A stretch of 64,000 nucleotides of DNA from Arthrobacter sp. Y-9 (GCF_029690065.1 NZ_CP121463.1:1736001-1800000), one strand, 5' to 3'; shown: positions 9,642 to 22,283, numbered from the stretch's first letter. Made by a program: numbers and translations. The notes: generated from the sequence alone by a model not told the origin.

Positions 9642-9703
9642 TTCTTTACCGTTGTGAAGCTGGGCTCCCTCGTCGCGGAGTCTGTTGCGCCCGGCTATCT
9701 TGA

Positions 9704-11476
<1,773 letters not shown>

Positions 11477-11525
11477 GATGCTCTCGCCGCCCGGCCTCAC
11501 GGGCGGCAGGGCTGACCCTCCGCCG

Positions 11526-11568
11526 GCCCCGGCGGCGCTCCGACTCCCGGAGCGCCGCCGGGGCTTTT
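11526..11568 (+). terminator. Rho-independent terminator after leuA
   Basis: A 16-bp stem (GCCCCGGCGGCGCTCC pairing with GGAGCGCCGCCGGGGC) with a short loop is followed by TTTT. Confidence 0.88.
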
Positions 11569-11596
11569 CGGCGTCCGGAAGTGGGAGAATGGAACC

Positions 11597-12352
11597 GTGG
11601 CAGAGGCGAGCTTCACATCACGCGCATACCGCGACGACGCCGTCGTGCTGCGCACCCATAAGCTGGGCGAGGCAGACCGGATCCTGACGCTGCTGACCAA
11701 GCACCACGGTCAGATCCGGGCGGTGGCCCGAGGGGTCCGCCGGACGAGCAGCCGCTTCGGGTCCCGCTTGGAGCCTTTCATGGTGGCGGACCTGCAGCTG
11801 GTGCCCGGTCGTAGTCTTGAAGTGGTGACCCAGGCTCAGAGCAAGGGGTCGTATGGGCATGCCATCGCCTCCGACTACTCGCGGTACACGGTGGCGGCAG
11901 CCATGGTGGAGACCGCGGAGAAGCTGACCGACGTCGACGGCGACTCGGGCACCGCCCAGTACCTCCTGCTCGTGGGTGCGCTGGCGGCGCTGAGCCGGGG
12001 CGCGTACGCGCCCGGCCTCATCCTCGACTCCTATCTCCTGCGCGCCCTCTCCACCGGCGGCTGGGCCCCGAGCTTCACCTCGTGTGCCCGTTGCGACGCT
12101 CCTGGCCCGCACACTGCTTTCAACGCCGCCCTCGGAGGGATGGTCTGCGCCGACTGCCGCCCTCCGGGGTCTCCGGCTCCGGCGCCCGAGACCATCACCT
12201 TGCTCGCTGCCCTGCTGAGCGGTGACTGGGAGACCGCGGGGGAGTCGCCGGAACGAGCGAGGACCGAGGCCGCCGGGCTCGTCTCCGCGTATCTACAATG
12301 GCACCTGGAACGCAGGGTGAAGTCCTTGCAGCATGTCGACCGTTCATCCTGA
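11597..12352 (+). CDS. recO: DNA repair protein RecO
   Basis: RecF-pathway mediator that loads RecA onto SSB-coated ssDNA, 251 residues. The N-terminal OB fold starts [20 protein letters not shown] Cys4 zinc site is visible as CARC and CADC at about residues 157-185. The start is GTG at 11597; GGGAG upstream could act as RBS, although GAGAAT 6 bases upstream also fits a leaderless start. uppS follows 18 bases downstream, probably in one transcript. Confidence 0.94.
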   Translation: MAEASFTSRAYRDDAVVLRTHKLGEADRILTLLTKHHGQIRAVARGVRRTSSRFGSRLEPFMVADLQLVPGRSLEVVTQAQSKGSYGHAIASDYSRYTVAAAMVETAEKLTDVDGDSGTAQYLLLVGALAALSRGAYAPGLILDSYLLRALSTGGWAPSFTSCARCDAPGPHTAFNAALGGMVCADCRPPGSPAPAPETITLLAALLSGDWETAGESPERARTEAAGLVSAYLQWHLERRVKSLQHVDRSS

Positions 12353-12370
12353 ACTGAGGAATTAACACAC

Positions 12371-13171
12371 GTGTCCTTCTCTGATTCCGCCCAGCAGGGC
12401 TACGAGTTCCCTTATCCGCATCCGAGCGGCGCGACGCCGCCGAGCATCCCGGCCGAACTCGTCCCCGAGCACGTCGCGATCGTCATGGATGGGAACGGAC
12501 GCTGGGCCAACCTCCGGGGCCTTCCGCGGATCGAAGGACACAAGGCCGGCGAGCCGGCGCTGCTCGACGTCGTCGCGGGCGCCATCGAGCTGGGCGTGAA
12601 GTACGTGACGGTCTACGCGTTCTCGACGGAGAACTGGAAACGTTCGCCCGAAGAGGTGCGCTTCCTCATGGGTTTTAACAAGGACGTACTACGCCGCCAG
12701 CGCGATCAGCTGAACCGCTGGGGTGTGCAGGTGCGCTGGTCGGGCCGCCGTCCGCGGCTCTGGGGTTCCGTGATCCGCGAGCTGGAGGAAGCTGAGAAGC
12801 TCACGCGTGCCAACACCCGCTGCGTGCTGACCATGTGCATCAACTACGGCGGCCGGGCCGAACTGGTGGACGGCTTCAACCGCATGGCGGAGGAAGTGGC
12901 GGCCGGGCGGCTCAAGCCCGGCAAGATCTCTGAGAAGACTGTTCAGCGATACCTGTACCAGCCGGATCTGCCGGACGTCGATCTCTTCATGCGGTCCTCA
13001 GGGGAGCAGCGCCTCTCGAACTTCCTGCCCTGGCAGTCCGCCTATGCCGAGTTCGTCTTCCTCGAGGAACTGTGGCCGGACGTGGACCGCACCACCCTGT
13101 ATCAGGCAGTCGAGACCTACGCCCGCCGCGACCGGCGCTACGGCGCGGCGGTGGATTCCGCAGCCGTCTGA
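12371..13171 (+). CDS. uppS: Isoprenyl transferase (cis-prenyltransferase, UppS family)
   Basis: Makes the polyprenyl diphosphate carrier lipid for cell-wall synthesis, 266 residues. Family motifs in order are [10 protein letters not shown] (catalytic Asp), [13 protein letters not shown], and [15 protein letters not shown] followed by the acidic LWPDVD block. The start is GTG at 12371 with GAGG about 12 bases upstream. Actinobacteria often have two such enzymes with different chain lengths, and which one this is cannot be told here. Its 3' end overlaps the convergent hydrolase gene by 34 bases. Confidence 0.94.
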   Translation: MSFSDSAQQGYEFPYPHPSGATPPSIPAELVPEHVAIVMDGNGRWANLRGLPRIEGHKAGEPALLDVVAGAIELGVKYVTVYAFSTENWKRSPEEVRFLMGFNKDVLRRQRDQLNRWGVQVRWSGRRPRLWGSVIRELEEAEKLTRANTRCVLTMCINYGGRAELVDGFNRMAEEVAAGRLKPGKISEKTVQRYLYQPDLPDVDLFMRSSGEQRLSNFLPWQSAYAEFVFLEELWPDVDRTTLYQAVETYARRDRRYGAAVDSAAV

Positions 13172-14229
13172 ACGAGCCAGTCCATCGATTCCTTGTAGGC
13201 CTGTTCGCGGACGTGGCGTGAGGACATGAAGATGTCGTGGATGGCGCCGCGGTAGCGGAACACGGCGACCCGGCGGCTGATCCCCAGCGCTCGTTTGGCG
13301 GTCTCCTGGACGTCGATCACGGCGTCGAGGGTCTTCAGTTCGTCCGTGTAGCCCGTCTGGATCTTGCTCCGCTCGCTCAGCATGATCAGGACCGGCGCAT
13401 CGATGTCCAGACCGTGCTGCACCCGGGAATGGCCGTTCATGACGGCACGGATCCATCCGGCCCGGATGGGGAAGGACTCCCGGGGGCGCCAGGCGGAGAC
13501 GATGTGCCATTCGCCGTACGCCTTGTCACTGACGCTCTTCCAATACGCGGGCATCTCCGGAAGCGGGAACGCGTGTTTCGGGTCGGCCCGTGCGAAAGGC
13601 TCCACCAACTGGGTGGCGATGCTGCGCACCAGGGTGCTGCCCTGCAATTCCAGCCAGGGGGAGTTCAAGATCACGCTCGCCAGACGTCCCGGGTGGCGGT
13701 CCGCCCAGAGAGCGGCCACGAGTCCGCCGAGTGAATGGCCCATGAGATGCACCCGGACACGATCCTCCGGGACACCCCGCACCGCCGCCTCGTCCCGGAT
13801 GACCGCCAGAGCCGCCCCGATCTCCTCGTCATAGACCTCCAGATCATCCGTGTAACCGGCGGTCTGGTACTCGTGGAGACTGCGGCCGAACTTGCGCAGG
13901 TCCAGGGCGTAGAAGCTCGCCCCATGGTCCTCGAAGTAGTCGGCGAGCTCGGTCTGGAGGAAGTAGTCGGCCCAGCCGTGGAGATACAGGACCACATTGT
14001 GGTCCTCGTGATCGTGGCGGTGCTCGCGGCGCTGCCGGACCGCGGCCAGCCACGACGGCCAGTCGTGTTCCCGCGCCGCGGTGGACAGCTCCCGCTTCGG
14101 TTTCCGGCGGACCAGCGTCGCGGACACTGCCCCCTCGTCGTCCGGCTCCAGTGGCAGGAGGCACTGTTCGAAGTCATTGAACAGCACGTCCTGCTGCCAC
14201 GTGTGGACCGGCAGAGGGGAACGCATCAT
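13138..14229 (-). CDS. Alpha/beta hydrolase (monoacylglycerol-lipase-like), copy 1
   Basis: Serine hydrolase of 363 residues. [10 protein letters not shown] forms the oxyanion region, [14 protein letters not shown] holds the nucleophile Ser, and GAIHDIFMS near the end probably holds the catalytic His. It is a diverged tandem paralogue of the next gene, with a 28-base gap between them. The two share the HGW-DYF, N-SPWLE and RAGW--A-M/L-G-S motifs. The substrate is unknown. ATG ATG at 14229/14226 gives two possible starts. Confidence 0.87.
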   Translation of the reverse strand: MMRSPLPVHTWQQDVLFNDFEQCLLPLEPDDEGAVSATLVRRKPKRELSTAAREHDWPSWLAAVRQRREHRHDHEDHNVVLYLHGWADYFLQTELADYFEDHGASFYALDLRKFGRSLHEYQTAGYTDDLEVYDEEIGAALAVIRDEAAVRGVPEDRVRVHLMGHSLGGLVAALWADRHPGRLASVILNSPWLELQGSTLVRSIATQLVEPFARADPKHAFPLPEMPAYWKSVSDKAYGEWHIVSAWRPRESFPIRAGWIRAVMNGHSRVQHGLDIDAPVLIMLSERSKIQTGYTDELKTLDAVIDVQETAKRALGISRRVAVFRYRGAIHDIFMSSRHVREQAYKESMDWLVQTAAESTAAP

Positions 14230-14257
14230 CGGGTGGGTCCTTTCGGGGTTGGCGCTG

Positions 14258-15205
14258 TCAAAAGGTCTTCAGCCAGCGTCTGAGTCGATCGTAGGCTTCC
14301 TCCCGCACGGCGGCGGGGGAGAGGAACACATCGTGCAGCGCGCCGTCGACCCTTTCGAGAGTGACCGAGGTGCCGAGCTCGAGGGCGCGGACGGCCATGG
14401 TGTTGACGTCGAGGACGGCGTCGCTGTGGCGCATGTCCTCGCGCCAGAGGGGACCGTTCGAACTCGACGTGGACATGAGGACGACGATGGGCAGGGAGAG
14501 CCTCAGGCCCCGGGCCACCTTGCTCTGGCCGCTCAGGATCGCACTGAGCCAGCCCGCGCGCACCGGGAAGGCCAGAGGCGGGCGGTACCGGTCATCGAGC
14601 TCCCATTCGCCCTCCGCCTCCGAGCTGATGCTGCGCCAGTAGAATCCCCGTTCGGGAAGCCGCAGCACGGTCTGCGGACGCATGCGGGAGAGCGGCGCCA
14701 ACAGTGACCGGGCCGCGTGACGGACCGCCGGGCTGCCGTGCATCTCCAGCCAGGGGCTGTTGAGGATCAAGCCGTCCACCCGCTCGGGATGGCGCGCGGC
14801 CCACAAGCTGGCCACCAGACCGCCCGTCGAATGACCCATGAGGAGAAGAGGCCGTCCCGGAGCCTTCTCGCAGGAGTCGAGCGCGGCGAGGATGTCCTGG
14901 TCATAGTGCTCCAGGTCCGCGACGTAGCCTCCGGGCAGCTCGGGGCGGAGGCTGCGGCCGTGGTTGTGAAGGTCCAGGGCGTAAAAGAGGAAGCCCTGGC
15001 CCGCGAAGAACTCCGCCAGTTCCCTGTTGAAGAAGTAGTCGCTCCAGCCGTGCAGGAACAGCACAGTGCCGCGCGGCTCCAGGTCCGTGTCCGGCACGGG
15101 TCCGAGGTGACGGATCAGCGTGGCGGTCTGCTGGGAACCGTTCCGGATGGTGTGCAGCTCCAGAGACTCGAACGACGGACCGAGGATGTCCGGCTGCCAC
15201 TCCAT
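14258..15205 (-). CDS. Alpha/beta hydrolase (monoacylglycerol-lipase-like), copy 2
   Basis: Paralogue of the downstream hydrolase, 315 residues. LFLHGWSDYFF forms the oxyanion region, LLMGHSTGGLVASL holds the nucleophile Ser, and GALHDVFLSP holds the probable His. It is the first gene of the two-gene operon and diverges from pyrD. No signal peptide is seen. The tandem pair looks like a local duplication with divergence in the N-terminal lid. Confidence 0.87.
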   Translation of the reverse strand: MEWQPDILGPSFESLELHTIRNGSQQTATLIRHLGPVPDTDLEPRGTVLFLHGWSDYFFNRELAEFFAGQGFLFYALDLHNHGRSLRPELPGGYVADLEHYDQDILAALDSCEKAPGRPLLLMGHSTGGLVASLWAARHPERVDGLILNSPWLEMHGSPAVRHAARSLLAPLSRMRPQTVLRLPERGFYWRSISSEAEGEWELDDRYRPPLAFPVRAGWLSAILSGQSKVARGLRLSLPIVVLMSTSSSNGPLWREDMRHSDAVLDVNTMAVRALELGTSVTLERVDGALHDVFLSPAAVREEAYDRLRRWLKTF

Positions 15206-15307
15206 GTCCCCTCCTCAGCGTCCCTGTGGACCGTTCTTTCATCCTAAGCCCGCCCCCATGACGGGAGCCCATTTGTGCGGACCGGCCCGAACGGAAAAAA
15301 TGGAGCC

Positions 15308-16375
15308 ATGCGCATCTATCCCACCGTCTTCCGTGTTGCCTTCTCCTGGATGGATCCTGAGAAGGCTCATCGGATCGGGTACCAGGCCATCCGGTTCTTC
15401 AACAAGGCCGGAGCCGCCGGGCTTCTCCACCGTCTCAACGGCCCGGACCCTTCGCTGCGGACGAGGGTGCTCGGCATCGACTTCCCGTCGCCGTTCGGTC
15501 TCGCCGCCGGTTTCGACAAGGAGGGCCTGGCCATCGAGGCGCTGGCCGCCATGGGCTTCGGGCACATCGAGGCCGGCACCATCACCGGTGCGGCACAGCC
15601 GGGCAATGAGAAGCCCCGCCTGTTCCGCCTGGTGGAGGACCGCGCGGTGATCAACCGGATGGGATTCAACAACGACGGCGCCGAGCACGTCGCGCCGCGC
15701 ATCGCCGCCGCCCGTGCGGCCCTCAGCCGCCGGCACCCGGGCGTGTGCCCCGTGATCGGCGTGAACATCGGCAAGACGAAGCTCGTGGAGCTCGAGCACG
15801 CCGTCGAGGACTACCTCGTCAGCACCCGCGCGCTGGCCCCGCACGCCGACTACCTGGTGGTGAACGTCAGCTCTCCGAACACGCCCGGACTCCGCCTGCT
15901 GCAGAACGTGGATTCGCTGCGTCCCCTCCTGGAAGCCGTCGGCGCCGAAGCGGACCGGAGCGCGGGCCGACATGTGCCGTTGCTGGTCAAGATCGCTCCC
16001 GACCTCAGCGATGAGGATCTGGATGACGTCGCGCGGCTGGCGATCGATCTGGGTCTCGACGGCATCATCGCGACCAACACCACCATCGGCCGTGAGGGCC
16101 TCACCGCGCCGGCGGCCAAGGTGGAGTCGTGCGGCGCCGGCGGCCTGTCCGGCGCGCCCTTGAAGGCCCGGTCCCTGGACGTCCTGCGCCGCTTGCGCGC
16201 CCAGGTTCCCGCGGAGATGGTCATCATCTCCGTCGGAGGTGTCGAGACCGCGGCCGATGTCCAGGAACGCCTCGACGCCGGCGCGAATCTGGTGCAGGGC
16301 TACACGGCCTTCCTCTATGAGGGACCGTTCTGGGCGGGTCACATCAACAAGGGCCTCGCGAAGCTCCGCCGCTAG
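15308..16375 (+). CDS. pyrD: Quinone-dependent dihydroorotate dehydrogenase (class 2)
   Basis: Membrane-associated flavoenzyme of pyrimidine synthesis, 355 residues. [21 protein letters not shown] and [10 protein letters not shown] mark the FMN/orotate site. [12 protein letters not shown] contains the catalytic Ser typical of class 2. The N-terminal helices ([14 protein letters not shown]) match the quinone-binding extension. The ATG at 15308 fits the usual family N-terminus ([10 protein letters not shown]). It ends at a strong two-way hairpin. Confidence 0.95.
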   Translation: MRIYPTVFRVAFSWMDPEKAHRIGYQAIRFFNKAGAAGLLHRLNGPDPSLRTRVLGIDFPSPFGLAAGFDKEGLAIEALAAMGFGHIEAGTITGAAQPGNEKPRLFRLVEDRAVINRMGFNNDGAEHVAPRIAAARAALSRRHPGVCPVIGVNIGKTKLVELEHAVEDYLVSTRALAPHADYLVVNVSSPNTPGLRLLQNVDSLRPLLEAVGAEADRSAGRHVPLLVKIAPDLSDEDLDDVARLAIDLGLDGIIATNTTIGREGLTAPAAKVESCGAGGLSGAPLKARSLDVLRRLRAQVPAEMVIISVGGVETAADVQERLDAGANLVQGYTAFLYEGPFWAGHINKGLAKLRR

Positions 16376-16413
16376 GCCCCAGGGCTCCTAGACCTTTAGG
16401 CCCCGGATACCGC

Positions 16414-16450
16414 AAGGGCCCCGGCCGTGAAAATCACGGCCGGGGCCCTT
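16414..16450. terminator. Bidirectional terminator between pyrD and DUF3043 gene
   Basis: A perfect 17-bp stem (AAGGGCCCCGGCCGTGA and its complement) closes on an AAA loop between two convergent genes. Confidence 0.87.
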
Positions 16451-16488
16451 GTCTGTGGAAGGAGGTGGCGGCTCGACGGCCGCCGGGA

Positions 16489-17070
16489 TCAGCTGGGGCG
16501 CTGACCGCGGGTGACCTGGGGCTTGGGAAGGCGCAGCTTGCGGAACTGCAGGGCCCGCATGCACCCGTACCAGACGGTGCCGCGCTCGACGGAGCCGAAC
16601 TTGGCCGTGAGTGCCTTCTTCAGCCGGCGGCTGAGGAGGAAGGTGTCCACGAAGACGATCAGGAACATCACCCAGAAGGCTCCGAGGACGATGAACTGCG
16701 AGTCGCTGCGCTGCGGGATCACGAGCGACGCGACCACGAAGATCAGGGCGCCGAACATCAGGAACTCACCGGCGCTGAAGCGGGAGTCCACGAAGTCACG
16801 GGCGAAACGCTTCTGCGGGCCCTTGTCCCGGACCGGCAGGAACCGCTCGTCGCCGGTGTCCATCGCGCTGCGGACCTTGGCGCGCTGCTCGGCGACGGCG
16901 AGGCGCTCGGCCTGCTTCGAGGCCTTGCGGTCCTCGGGGACCAGCGGGCGCTTACGGGCCGCGACCTGGTCCTTCCGCTTCGGGGTCGGGGCACCCTTTC
17001 CGATCACAGGAGCATCGGAAGCGGTCTCCGGCTCGGCGGGCAGGGGCTCATCCTTCTTACGTCCAAACAC
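16489..17070 (-). CDS. DUF3043 domain-containing membrane protein
   Basis: Actinobacterial protein of unknown function, about 193 residues. A charged cytoplasmic N-terminal half (FGRKKDEPLP, many Lys/Arg) precedes two hydrophobic segments (about residues 105-150: FLMFGALIFVVASLV and IVLGAFWVMFLIVF) and a basic C-terminus. I set the start at the GTG at 17070, where the family's FGRKK start lies; the frame stays open further upstream but only as antisense to the M20 gene. It diverges from the peptidase gene. Confidence 0.82.
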   Translation of the reverse strand: MFGRKKDEPLPAEPETASDAPVIGKGAPTPKRKDQVAARKRPLVPEDRKASKQAERLAVAEQRAKVRSAMDTGDERFLPVRDKGPQKRFARDFVDSRFSAGEFLMFGALIFVVASLVIPQRSDSQFIVLGAFWVMFLIVFVDTFLLSRRLKKALTAKFGSVERGTVWYGCMRALQFRKLRLPKPQVTRGQRPS

Positions 17071-17130
17071 CCCACAAGGATACTCGGTGCCGGTCGCTGG
17101 ACCTGCACGCTGCTTCGGTAGGCTTTCAGC

Positions 17131-18534
17131 ATGACTTCTCACGAGGAAAACAGCCTGCCCGCAACGGGCCGCCACAGCGCGGCCCTGCGCGCCGCCATCG
17201 ATGAATCCTTCGCTTCCACCGTGGCGACTCTGAAGGAACTCGTCGCCATCCCGGGCATCGCCTGGTCGAGCTTCGACGCCGCCCAGCTGGACCGCAGTGC
17301 CGAGGCCGTCGCTGCCCTCGCCACGGCAGCCGGCTTCCCGGAGGTCGCCGTGCACCGCGCCCTCAAGGAGGACGGGACCCCGGGCGGCCCCGCCGTCGTC
17401 GCGCGCCGGACCGCCGCCGAAGGAAAGCCCACGGTGCTGCTGTACGCCCACCACGATGTGCAGCCGCCGGGGGACCCCGCGCTCTGGGAGTCCGAGCCGT
17501 TCGTGGCGGTCGAGCGGGACGGCCGGCTCTACGGCCGCGGCGCCGCCGATGACAAGGCGGGCATCATGGTGCACCTCTCCGCCAGCGCCGCCGTGGCGAG
17601 GGTCCTCGGAGACGAGCTCGGCCTCGGCGTCACCCTGTTCATCGAAGGCGAGGAGGAAGCCGGTTCGCCGACCTTCCGCACCTTCCTGGAGGAGCACCAG
17701 GCCGAACTCGAGGCCGACGTCATCATCGTGGCCGACTCCAGCAACTGGAAGGTCGGCATCCCCGCCCTGACCACGAGCCTCCGTGGCCTGGTCGACGGCG
17801 TGGTCGAGGTCCGCGTGCTGGACCACGCGGTGCACTCCGGCATGTTCGGCGGACCCGTGCTGGACGCGCCGACGCTCCTGGCCCGGCTCATCAGCACGTT
17901 CCACGACGAGCGCGGCAACGTCGCGATTGCTGGACTGGTCGCCGAGGACGACTCCGACGTCGACATGCCCGAAGAAGATTTCCGAGCCGACGCCTCGGTG
18001 CTGCCCGGCGTCCAGCTCGCGGGGGAGGGGAGCCTCACGTCCCGCATCTGGACGAAGCCGGCGCTGTCGATCATCGGGATCGACGCGCCGAGCATCGAAG
18101 TGGCCAGCAACACCCTGCTCCCGACGGCGCGCGCGAAGTTCAGCCTGCGCATCGCACCGGGCCAGGACCCTCGCTCCGCTATGAAGGCGATGGAGGAGCA
18201 TGTGAAGGCGCACGCGCCGTTCGGCGCCCAGGTGACCTTCACGCCGGGTGAGATGGGCAACCCGTTCGCCGTCGACATGAAGTCCCCGGCCGCCACCGCC
18301 ATGATGGCCGCACTGGCCGAAGCATGGGGGACCGGTTCGGTGGGCACCGGCATCGGCGGATCGATCCCGTTCATCGCGGAACTCGTCGAGGTCTATCCCC
18401 AGGCCCAGATCCTGGTGACCGGCGTCGAAGACCCCGATTCCCGGGCGCACAGCGCCAACGAGTCCCTGCATCTCGAGGAGTTCCGTAAGGCCATCCTGGC
18501 TGAGGCGCTCCTGCTGGCCGATCTCAACGGCTGA
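17131..18534 (+). CDS. M20 family dipeptidase
   Basis: Zinc peptidase of 467 residues acting on short peptides. Metal-site motifs are LLYAHHDVQPPGD, GRGAADDKAG and IEGEEEAGSP, followed by the dimerisation domain (LRGLVDGVVEVRVLDHAVHSG). A TAGGCT element sits 6 bases before the ATG and no Shine-Dalgarno is obvious, which suggests a leaderless transcript. It stands alone between DUF3043 and erpA. Confidence 0.92.
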   Translation: MTSHEENSLPATGRHSAALRAAIDESFASTVATLKELVAIPGIAWSSFDAAQLDRSAEAVAALATAAGFPEVAVHRALKEDGTPGGPAVVARRTAAEGKPTVLLYAHHDVQPPGDPALWESEPFVAVERDGRLYGRGAADDKAGIMVHLSASAAVARVLGDELGLGVTLFIEGEEEAGSPTFRTFLEEHQAELEADVIIVADSSNWKVGIPALTTSLRGLVDGVVEVRVLDHAVHSGMFGGPVLDAPTLLARLISTFHDERGNVAIAGLVAEDDSDVDMPEEDFRADASVLPGVQLAGEGSLTSRIWTKPALSIIGIDAPSIEVASNTLLPTARAKFSLRIAPGQDPRSAMKAMEEHVKAHAPFGAQVTFTPGEMGNPFAVDMKSPAATAMMAALAEAWGTGSVGTGIGGSIPFIAELVEVYPQAQILVTGVEDPDSRAHSANESLHLEEFRKAILAEALLLADLNG

Positions 18535-18678
18535 ATCGGCGACGTCCGGGAAGAACGCGGGCCGTTTCCGCGTTGACTCCTATTAAGGCTGCGCCGTGTT
18601 CCGCCGTAGCATAGTAGGAGAGCCAGCAGTCTCCTGGGGTCATGACAGGCCTTGGGAAAAGTGAAAGAGGAGAGATCC

Positions 18679-19059
18679 ATGAGCACCAGCACCAGCGAGA
18701 ATGTCGCTGTCACCACGGATGACGAGCTTCCCACCCACGAGGTCCAGCTCAGCGACGTAGCCGCTGGCAAGGTCCGCAGCCTCCTGGAGCAGGAAGGCCG
18801 CACGGACCTGCGTCTGCGCGTGGCCGTTCAGCCGGGCGGCTGCTCGGGCCTCATCTACCAGCTCTACTTCGACGAGCGTCTGCTCGACGGCGACGCCGTC
18901 CGCGACTTCGACGGCGTGGAGGTCGTGGTGGACAAGATGAGCGTGCCGTACCTGAACGGCGCCTCCATCGACTTCGAGGACACCATCTCCAAGCAGGGTT
19001 TCACCATCGACAACCCGAATGCCGGCGGTTCCTGCGCCTGTGGTGACTCGTTCCACTAG
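18679..19059 (+). CDS. erpA: Iron-sulfur cluster insertion protein ErpA (HesB/IscA family)
   Basis: A-type Fe-S carrier of 126 residues. The three conserved cysteines are in GGCSGLIY and SCACGDSF. The ATG at 18679 is chosen because AGAGGAGAG lies just upstream; a GTG at 18652 is less likely. Its position directly before the cytochrome oxidase genes is typical of actinobacteria, and the Rieske protein in this window is a plausible client (inference). Confidence 0.93.
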   Translation: MSTSTSENVAVTTDDELPTHEVQLSDVAAGKVRSLLEQEGRTDLRLRVAVQPGGCSGLIYQLYFDERLLDGDAVRDFDGVEVVVDKMSVPYLNGASIDFEDTISKQGFTIDNPNAGGSCACGDSFH

Positions 19060-19074
19060 GAAGTCTTCCGATCT

Positions 19075-19127
19075 CAACAGCCGTGTGCCCCGCACTTCTC
19101 AAGAATGTGCGGGGCACACGGCTGTTG
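19075..19127 (+). terminator. Hairpin terminator after erpA
   Basis: CAACAGCCGTGTGCCCCGCA at 19075 pairs with its complement ending at 19127, a stem of about 20 bp with an 11-base loop. No T run follows. Confidence 0.78.
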
Positions 19128-19237
19128 TGTGAGCAAAACGCGGCCCATCGCGGTAAGCTCTACATCGGGTAGTAAAACTCCACGCAGTGGTGCCAAAAAA
19201 CGGCGCCACATGCTGAAACAAAGAGGAAGGGCCGTCT

Positions 19238-20110
19238 GTGAGTTCGCAGAACCGAACCGGCAGCCGACGCGGTAAGATCACGGCGATCACCGGCGTCGCC
19301 GTGGCCGGTGCGTTGGCATTGACCGGATGTTCATCGGAGGTAGCCAGGGGGTGGTTGCCGTCTGAGAAGGACGTCACCAATCACACTGGCCGGATCATCG
19401 ACCTCTGGGTGAACTCGTGGATTGCCGCCATTGCCGTTGGGTTTGTGACCTGGGGCTTGATCATCTGGTGCATCATCGCCTACCGGCGCCGCAAGGGCAC
19501 CACGGGATTCCCCAAGCAGCTGAGCTACAACCTGCCGCTCGAGGTCTTCTACTTGACCATCCCGCTCTTCATGGTCCTGGTGTTCTTCTACTTCACCGAC
19601 CGTGACCAGCAGGCGATCGACGACCGGTCCAAGCCGGCCGACGTCGTGGTGGATGTCCGTGGCAAGCAGTGGGCCTGGGACTTCAACTACAAGCAGGGCA
19701 ACGTCATTCAGCAGCCCGTCTACGAAGGCGGCGTTCAGGCGCACCTCACCGGCCAGGAAGTGGACAAGGACAAGCTCCCCACGCTGTACCTCCCGGTCAA
19801 CAAGAGCGTCGAGCTGGAACTGAACTCCCGTGACGTCATCCACTCCTTCTGGGTCCCCGCCTTCCTGCAGAAGCGCGACATGATCCCCGGTAAGACGAAC
19901 TACCTGAACTTCACCCCCACCAAGGAAGGCACTTACGACGGTAAGTGCGCTGAACTCTGCGGTGAGTACCACTCCGAGATGCTCTTCCGTGTGAAGGTCG
20001 TCTCCGAGACCGAGTTCCAGGCTCACATGGATGAACTCCGCAAGCAGGGCAACACGGGCGAGCTTGGCTCCAAGTACGACCGCAACCCCAATCTGAACGA
20101 AAAGAAGTAA
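19238..20110 (+). CDS. ctaC: Cytochrome c oxidase subunit II
   Basis: CuA-bearing subunit of the aa3 oxidase, 290 residues. A lipobox (LALTGCSSE) sits near residue 31, followed by two membrane helices (about 50-80 and 95-120). The cupredoxin domain has VINK-type strands and the CuA ligands in [12 protein letters not shown]. The start is GTG at 19238 with AGGAAGGG upstream. ctaD follows 10 bases later. In actinobacteria this oxidase forms a supercomplex with the bc1 complex encoded at 23.7-28.1 kb. Confidence 0.95.
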   Translation: MSSQNRTGSRRGKITAITGVAVAGALALTGCSSEVARGWLPSEKDVTNHTGRIIDLWVNSWIAAIAVGFVTWGLIIWCIIAYRRRKGTTGFPKQLSYNLPLEVFYLTIPLFMVLVFFYFTDRDQQAIDDRSKPADVVVDVRGKQWAWDFNYKQGNVIQQPVYEGGVQAHLTGQEVDKDKLPTLYLPVNKSVELELNSRDVIHSFWVPAFLQKRDMIPGKTNYLNFTPTKEGTYDGKCAELCGEYHSEMLFRVKVVSETEFQAHMDELRKQGNTGELGSKYDRNPNLNEKK

Positions 20111-20120
20111 GGGACGTCTC

Positions 20121-21806
20121 GTGGCTACCTACACTCAACCCTCTGGGGTCCTGGAGGCACCGGTCGTGCCGAAATCCAAGGGCCGGATCGTGGTCAACTG
20201 GATCACGTCCACCGACCACAAGACGATCGGCTACATGTACCTGATCGCCTCGTTCGTCTTCTTCTGCCTGGGCGGCGTCATGGCGCTGCTCATCCGTGCG
20301 GAGCTGTTTGAACCCGGTATGCAGATCCTGCAGACCAAGGAGCAGTACAACCAGCTGTTCACCATGCACGGCACTGTCATGCTCCTGATGTTCGCCACCC
20401 CGCTGTTCGCGGGCTTCGCCAACGTCATCATGCCGCTGCAGATCGGCGCTCCCGACGTGGCCTTCCCGCGTCTGAACGCCCTGGCCTTCTGGTTCTTCCT
20501 GTTCGGCTCCACGATCGCCGTCTCCGGCTTCATCACCCCGCAGGGCGCCGCCTCCTTCGGCTGGTTCGCCTACGCGCCACTCTCCAACACCACGTTCTCT
20601 CCGGGTGTGGGTGGCGACCTCTGGGTTTTCGGTCTGGGTCTCTCCGGCTTCGGCACCATCCTCGGTGCCGTGAACTTCATCACGACCATCATCTGCATGC
20701 GTGCTCCGGGCATGACCATGTGGCGGATGCCGATCTTCACCTGGAACACGCTGATCACCGCGATCCTGGTCCTGATGGCCTTCCCGCCGCTGGCCGCCGC
20801 TCTGTTCGGCCTGGGCGCCGACCGCCGCTTCGGTGCGCACATCTTCGATCCGGAGAATGGCGGAGCAGTGCTCTGGCAGCACCTGTTCTGGTTCTTCGGT
20901 CACCCCGAGGTGTACATCATCGCCCTGCCGTTCTTCGGCATCGTCTCCGAGATCTTCCCGGTGTTCAGCCGCAAGCCGATCTTCGGTTACAAGGGTCTGG
21001 TCTACGCGACCATCTCCATCGCCGCCCTGTCCGTCACCGTGTGGGCTCACCACATGTACGTGACTGGCTCCGTGCTGCTGCCGTTCTTCTCCTTCATGAC
21101 GATGCTGATCGCGGTTCCGACCGGCGTGAAGTTCTTCAACTGGATCGGAACGCTCTGGGGTGGTTCCATCACCTTCGAGACCCCCATGCTGTGGAGCCTC
21201 GGCTTCATGGTCACTTTCCTCTTCGGTGGTCTGACCGGCATCATCCTGGCCTCGCCGCCGCTGGACTTCCACCTTTCGGACAGCTACTTCGTGGTGGCTC
21301 ACTTCCACTACGTGGTGTTCGGCACCGTGGTGTTCGCGATGTTCGCGGGCTTCTACTTCTGGTGGCCGAAGTGGACCGGCAAGATGCTCAACGAGCGTCT
21401 CGGCAAGATCCACTTCTGGCTCCTGTTCCTGGGCTTCCACGGCACCTTCCTGATCCAGCACTGGCTGGGTGTGCTCGGCATGCCGCGTCGTTACGCGGAC
21501 TACATGCCGCAGGACGGCTTCACCGCGATGAACCAGTTCTCCACCATCTCCTCCTTCGTGCTCGGCGCCTCGCTGATCCCGTTCTTCTGGAACGTGTACA
21601 TCACCTGGCGCAGTGACAAGAAGGTCACCGTGGATGACCCGTGGGGCTTCGGCGCTTCGCTCGAGTGGGCCACGTCCTGCCCGCCGCCGCGTCACAACTT
21701 CACGTCCATCCCGCGCATCCGGTCCGAGCGTCCCGCGCTCGACCTGCACCACCCGGAGCTGGCCCCCGCGCACATCTCCGCAGTCTCGAAGGAAGTGGCC
21801 AAGTGA
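20121..21806 (+). CDS. ctaD: Cytochrome c oxidase subunit I
   Basis: Catalytic haem a/a3-CuB subunit with twelve predicted helices, 561 residues. Ligand motifs include [10 protein letters not shown] (haem a His), [10 protein letters not shown] (CuB His and the crosslinked Tyr), WAHHMY (CuB His pair) and AHFHYVVFG (haem ligands). It starts with GTG 10 bases after ctaC and overlaps ctaF by 4 bases. Confidence 0.97.
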   Translation: MATYTQPSGVLEAPVVPKSKGRIVVNWITSTDHKTIGYMYLIASFVFFCLGGVMALLIRAELFEPGMQILQTKEQYNQLFTMHGTVMLLMFATPLFAGFANVIMPLQIGAPDVAFPRLNALAFWFFLFGSTIAVSGFITPQGAASFGWFAYAPLSNTTFSPGVGGDLWVFGLGLSGFGTILGAVNFITTIICMRAPGMTMWRMPIFTWNTLITAILVLMAFPPLAAALFGLGADRRFGAHIFDPENGGAVLWQHLFWFFGHPEVYIIALPFFGIVSEIFPVFSRKPIFGYKGLVYATISIAALSVTVWAHHMYVTGSVLLPFFSFMTMLIAVPTGVKFFNWIGTLWGGSITFETPMLWSLGFMVTFLFGGLTGIILASPPLDFHLSDSYFVVAHFHYVVFGTVVFAMFAGFYFWWPKWTGKMLNERLGKIHFWLLFLGFHGTFLIQHWLGVLGMPRRYADYMPQDGFTAMNQFSTISSFVLGASLIPFFWNVYITWRSDKKVTVDDPWGFGASLEWATSCPPPRHNFTSIPRIRSERPALDLHHPELAPAHISAVSKEVAK

Positions 21807-22204
21807 AAATCGAGTCCTGGCTCTTCGGAACCGGCGTCTTCTTCTTCGTCCCGGTCTCCATCGTCTACGGTTTCCTGACCAACTGGACCGAGTGGGTCGG
21901 TGTCCTGGGCATCCTCCTGGTGGGCGGCCTGGCCGGCATGATCGGCTTCTACCTCGGATTCACCGGCAAGCGCGTCGGTATGCGTCCCGAGGACCGTGAA
22001 GACGCTGAGATCCATGAGGGCGCCGGCGAGCAGGGGCACTTCAGCCCCTGGAGCTGGTGGCCGCTGGTCCTCGGCCTGGCCTGTGCCGGTGGTTTCCTCG
22101 GCCTGGCCGTCGGCTGGTGGATCCTGTTCATCGCAGCCGGCCTCGCGGTCGTGGCCCTGGTCGGCTGGGTGTTCGAGTACAGCCGCGGTGACCACGCTCA
22201 CTGA
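21803..22204 (+). CDS. ctaF: Cytochrome c oxidase subunit IV (actinobacterial CtaF type)
   Basis: Small four-helix subunit of 133 residues found in actinobacterial aa3 oxidases. Hydrophobic stretches fall at about residues 5-25, 32-52, 85-103 and 105-125. The GTG start overlaps the ctaD TGA (GTGA), so translation is coupled. The C-terminus [10 protein letters not shown] is characteristic. Confidence 0.9.
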   Translation: MKIESWLFGTGVFFFVPVSIVYGFLTNWTEWVGVLGILLVGGLAGMIGFYLGFTGKRVGMRPEDREDAEIHEGAGEQGHFSPWSWWPLVLGLACAGGFLGLAVGWWILFIAAGLAVVALVGWVFEYSRGDHAH

Positions 22205-22239
22205 CCGGCCGGCTCACGCCGACTGACTGCAGCAACGAC

Positions 22240-22283
22240 GACGGCGGCGGCCTCCTTCGGGAGGCCGCCGCCGTCGTTTTCGT
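22240..22283 (+). terminator. Rho-independent terminator after ctaCDF
   Basis: A perfect 16-bp stem (GACGGCGGCGGCCTCC and complement) closes on a TTCG tetraloop and is followed by GTTTTCGTTT. Confidence 0.92.

Noticed and set aside
17071-18471. N-terminal extension of the DUF3043 frame across the M20 gene
   Set aside because: The extension is antisense to a well-supported peptidase, and the family start (FGRKK) matches the GTG at 17070.
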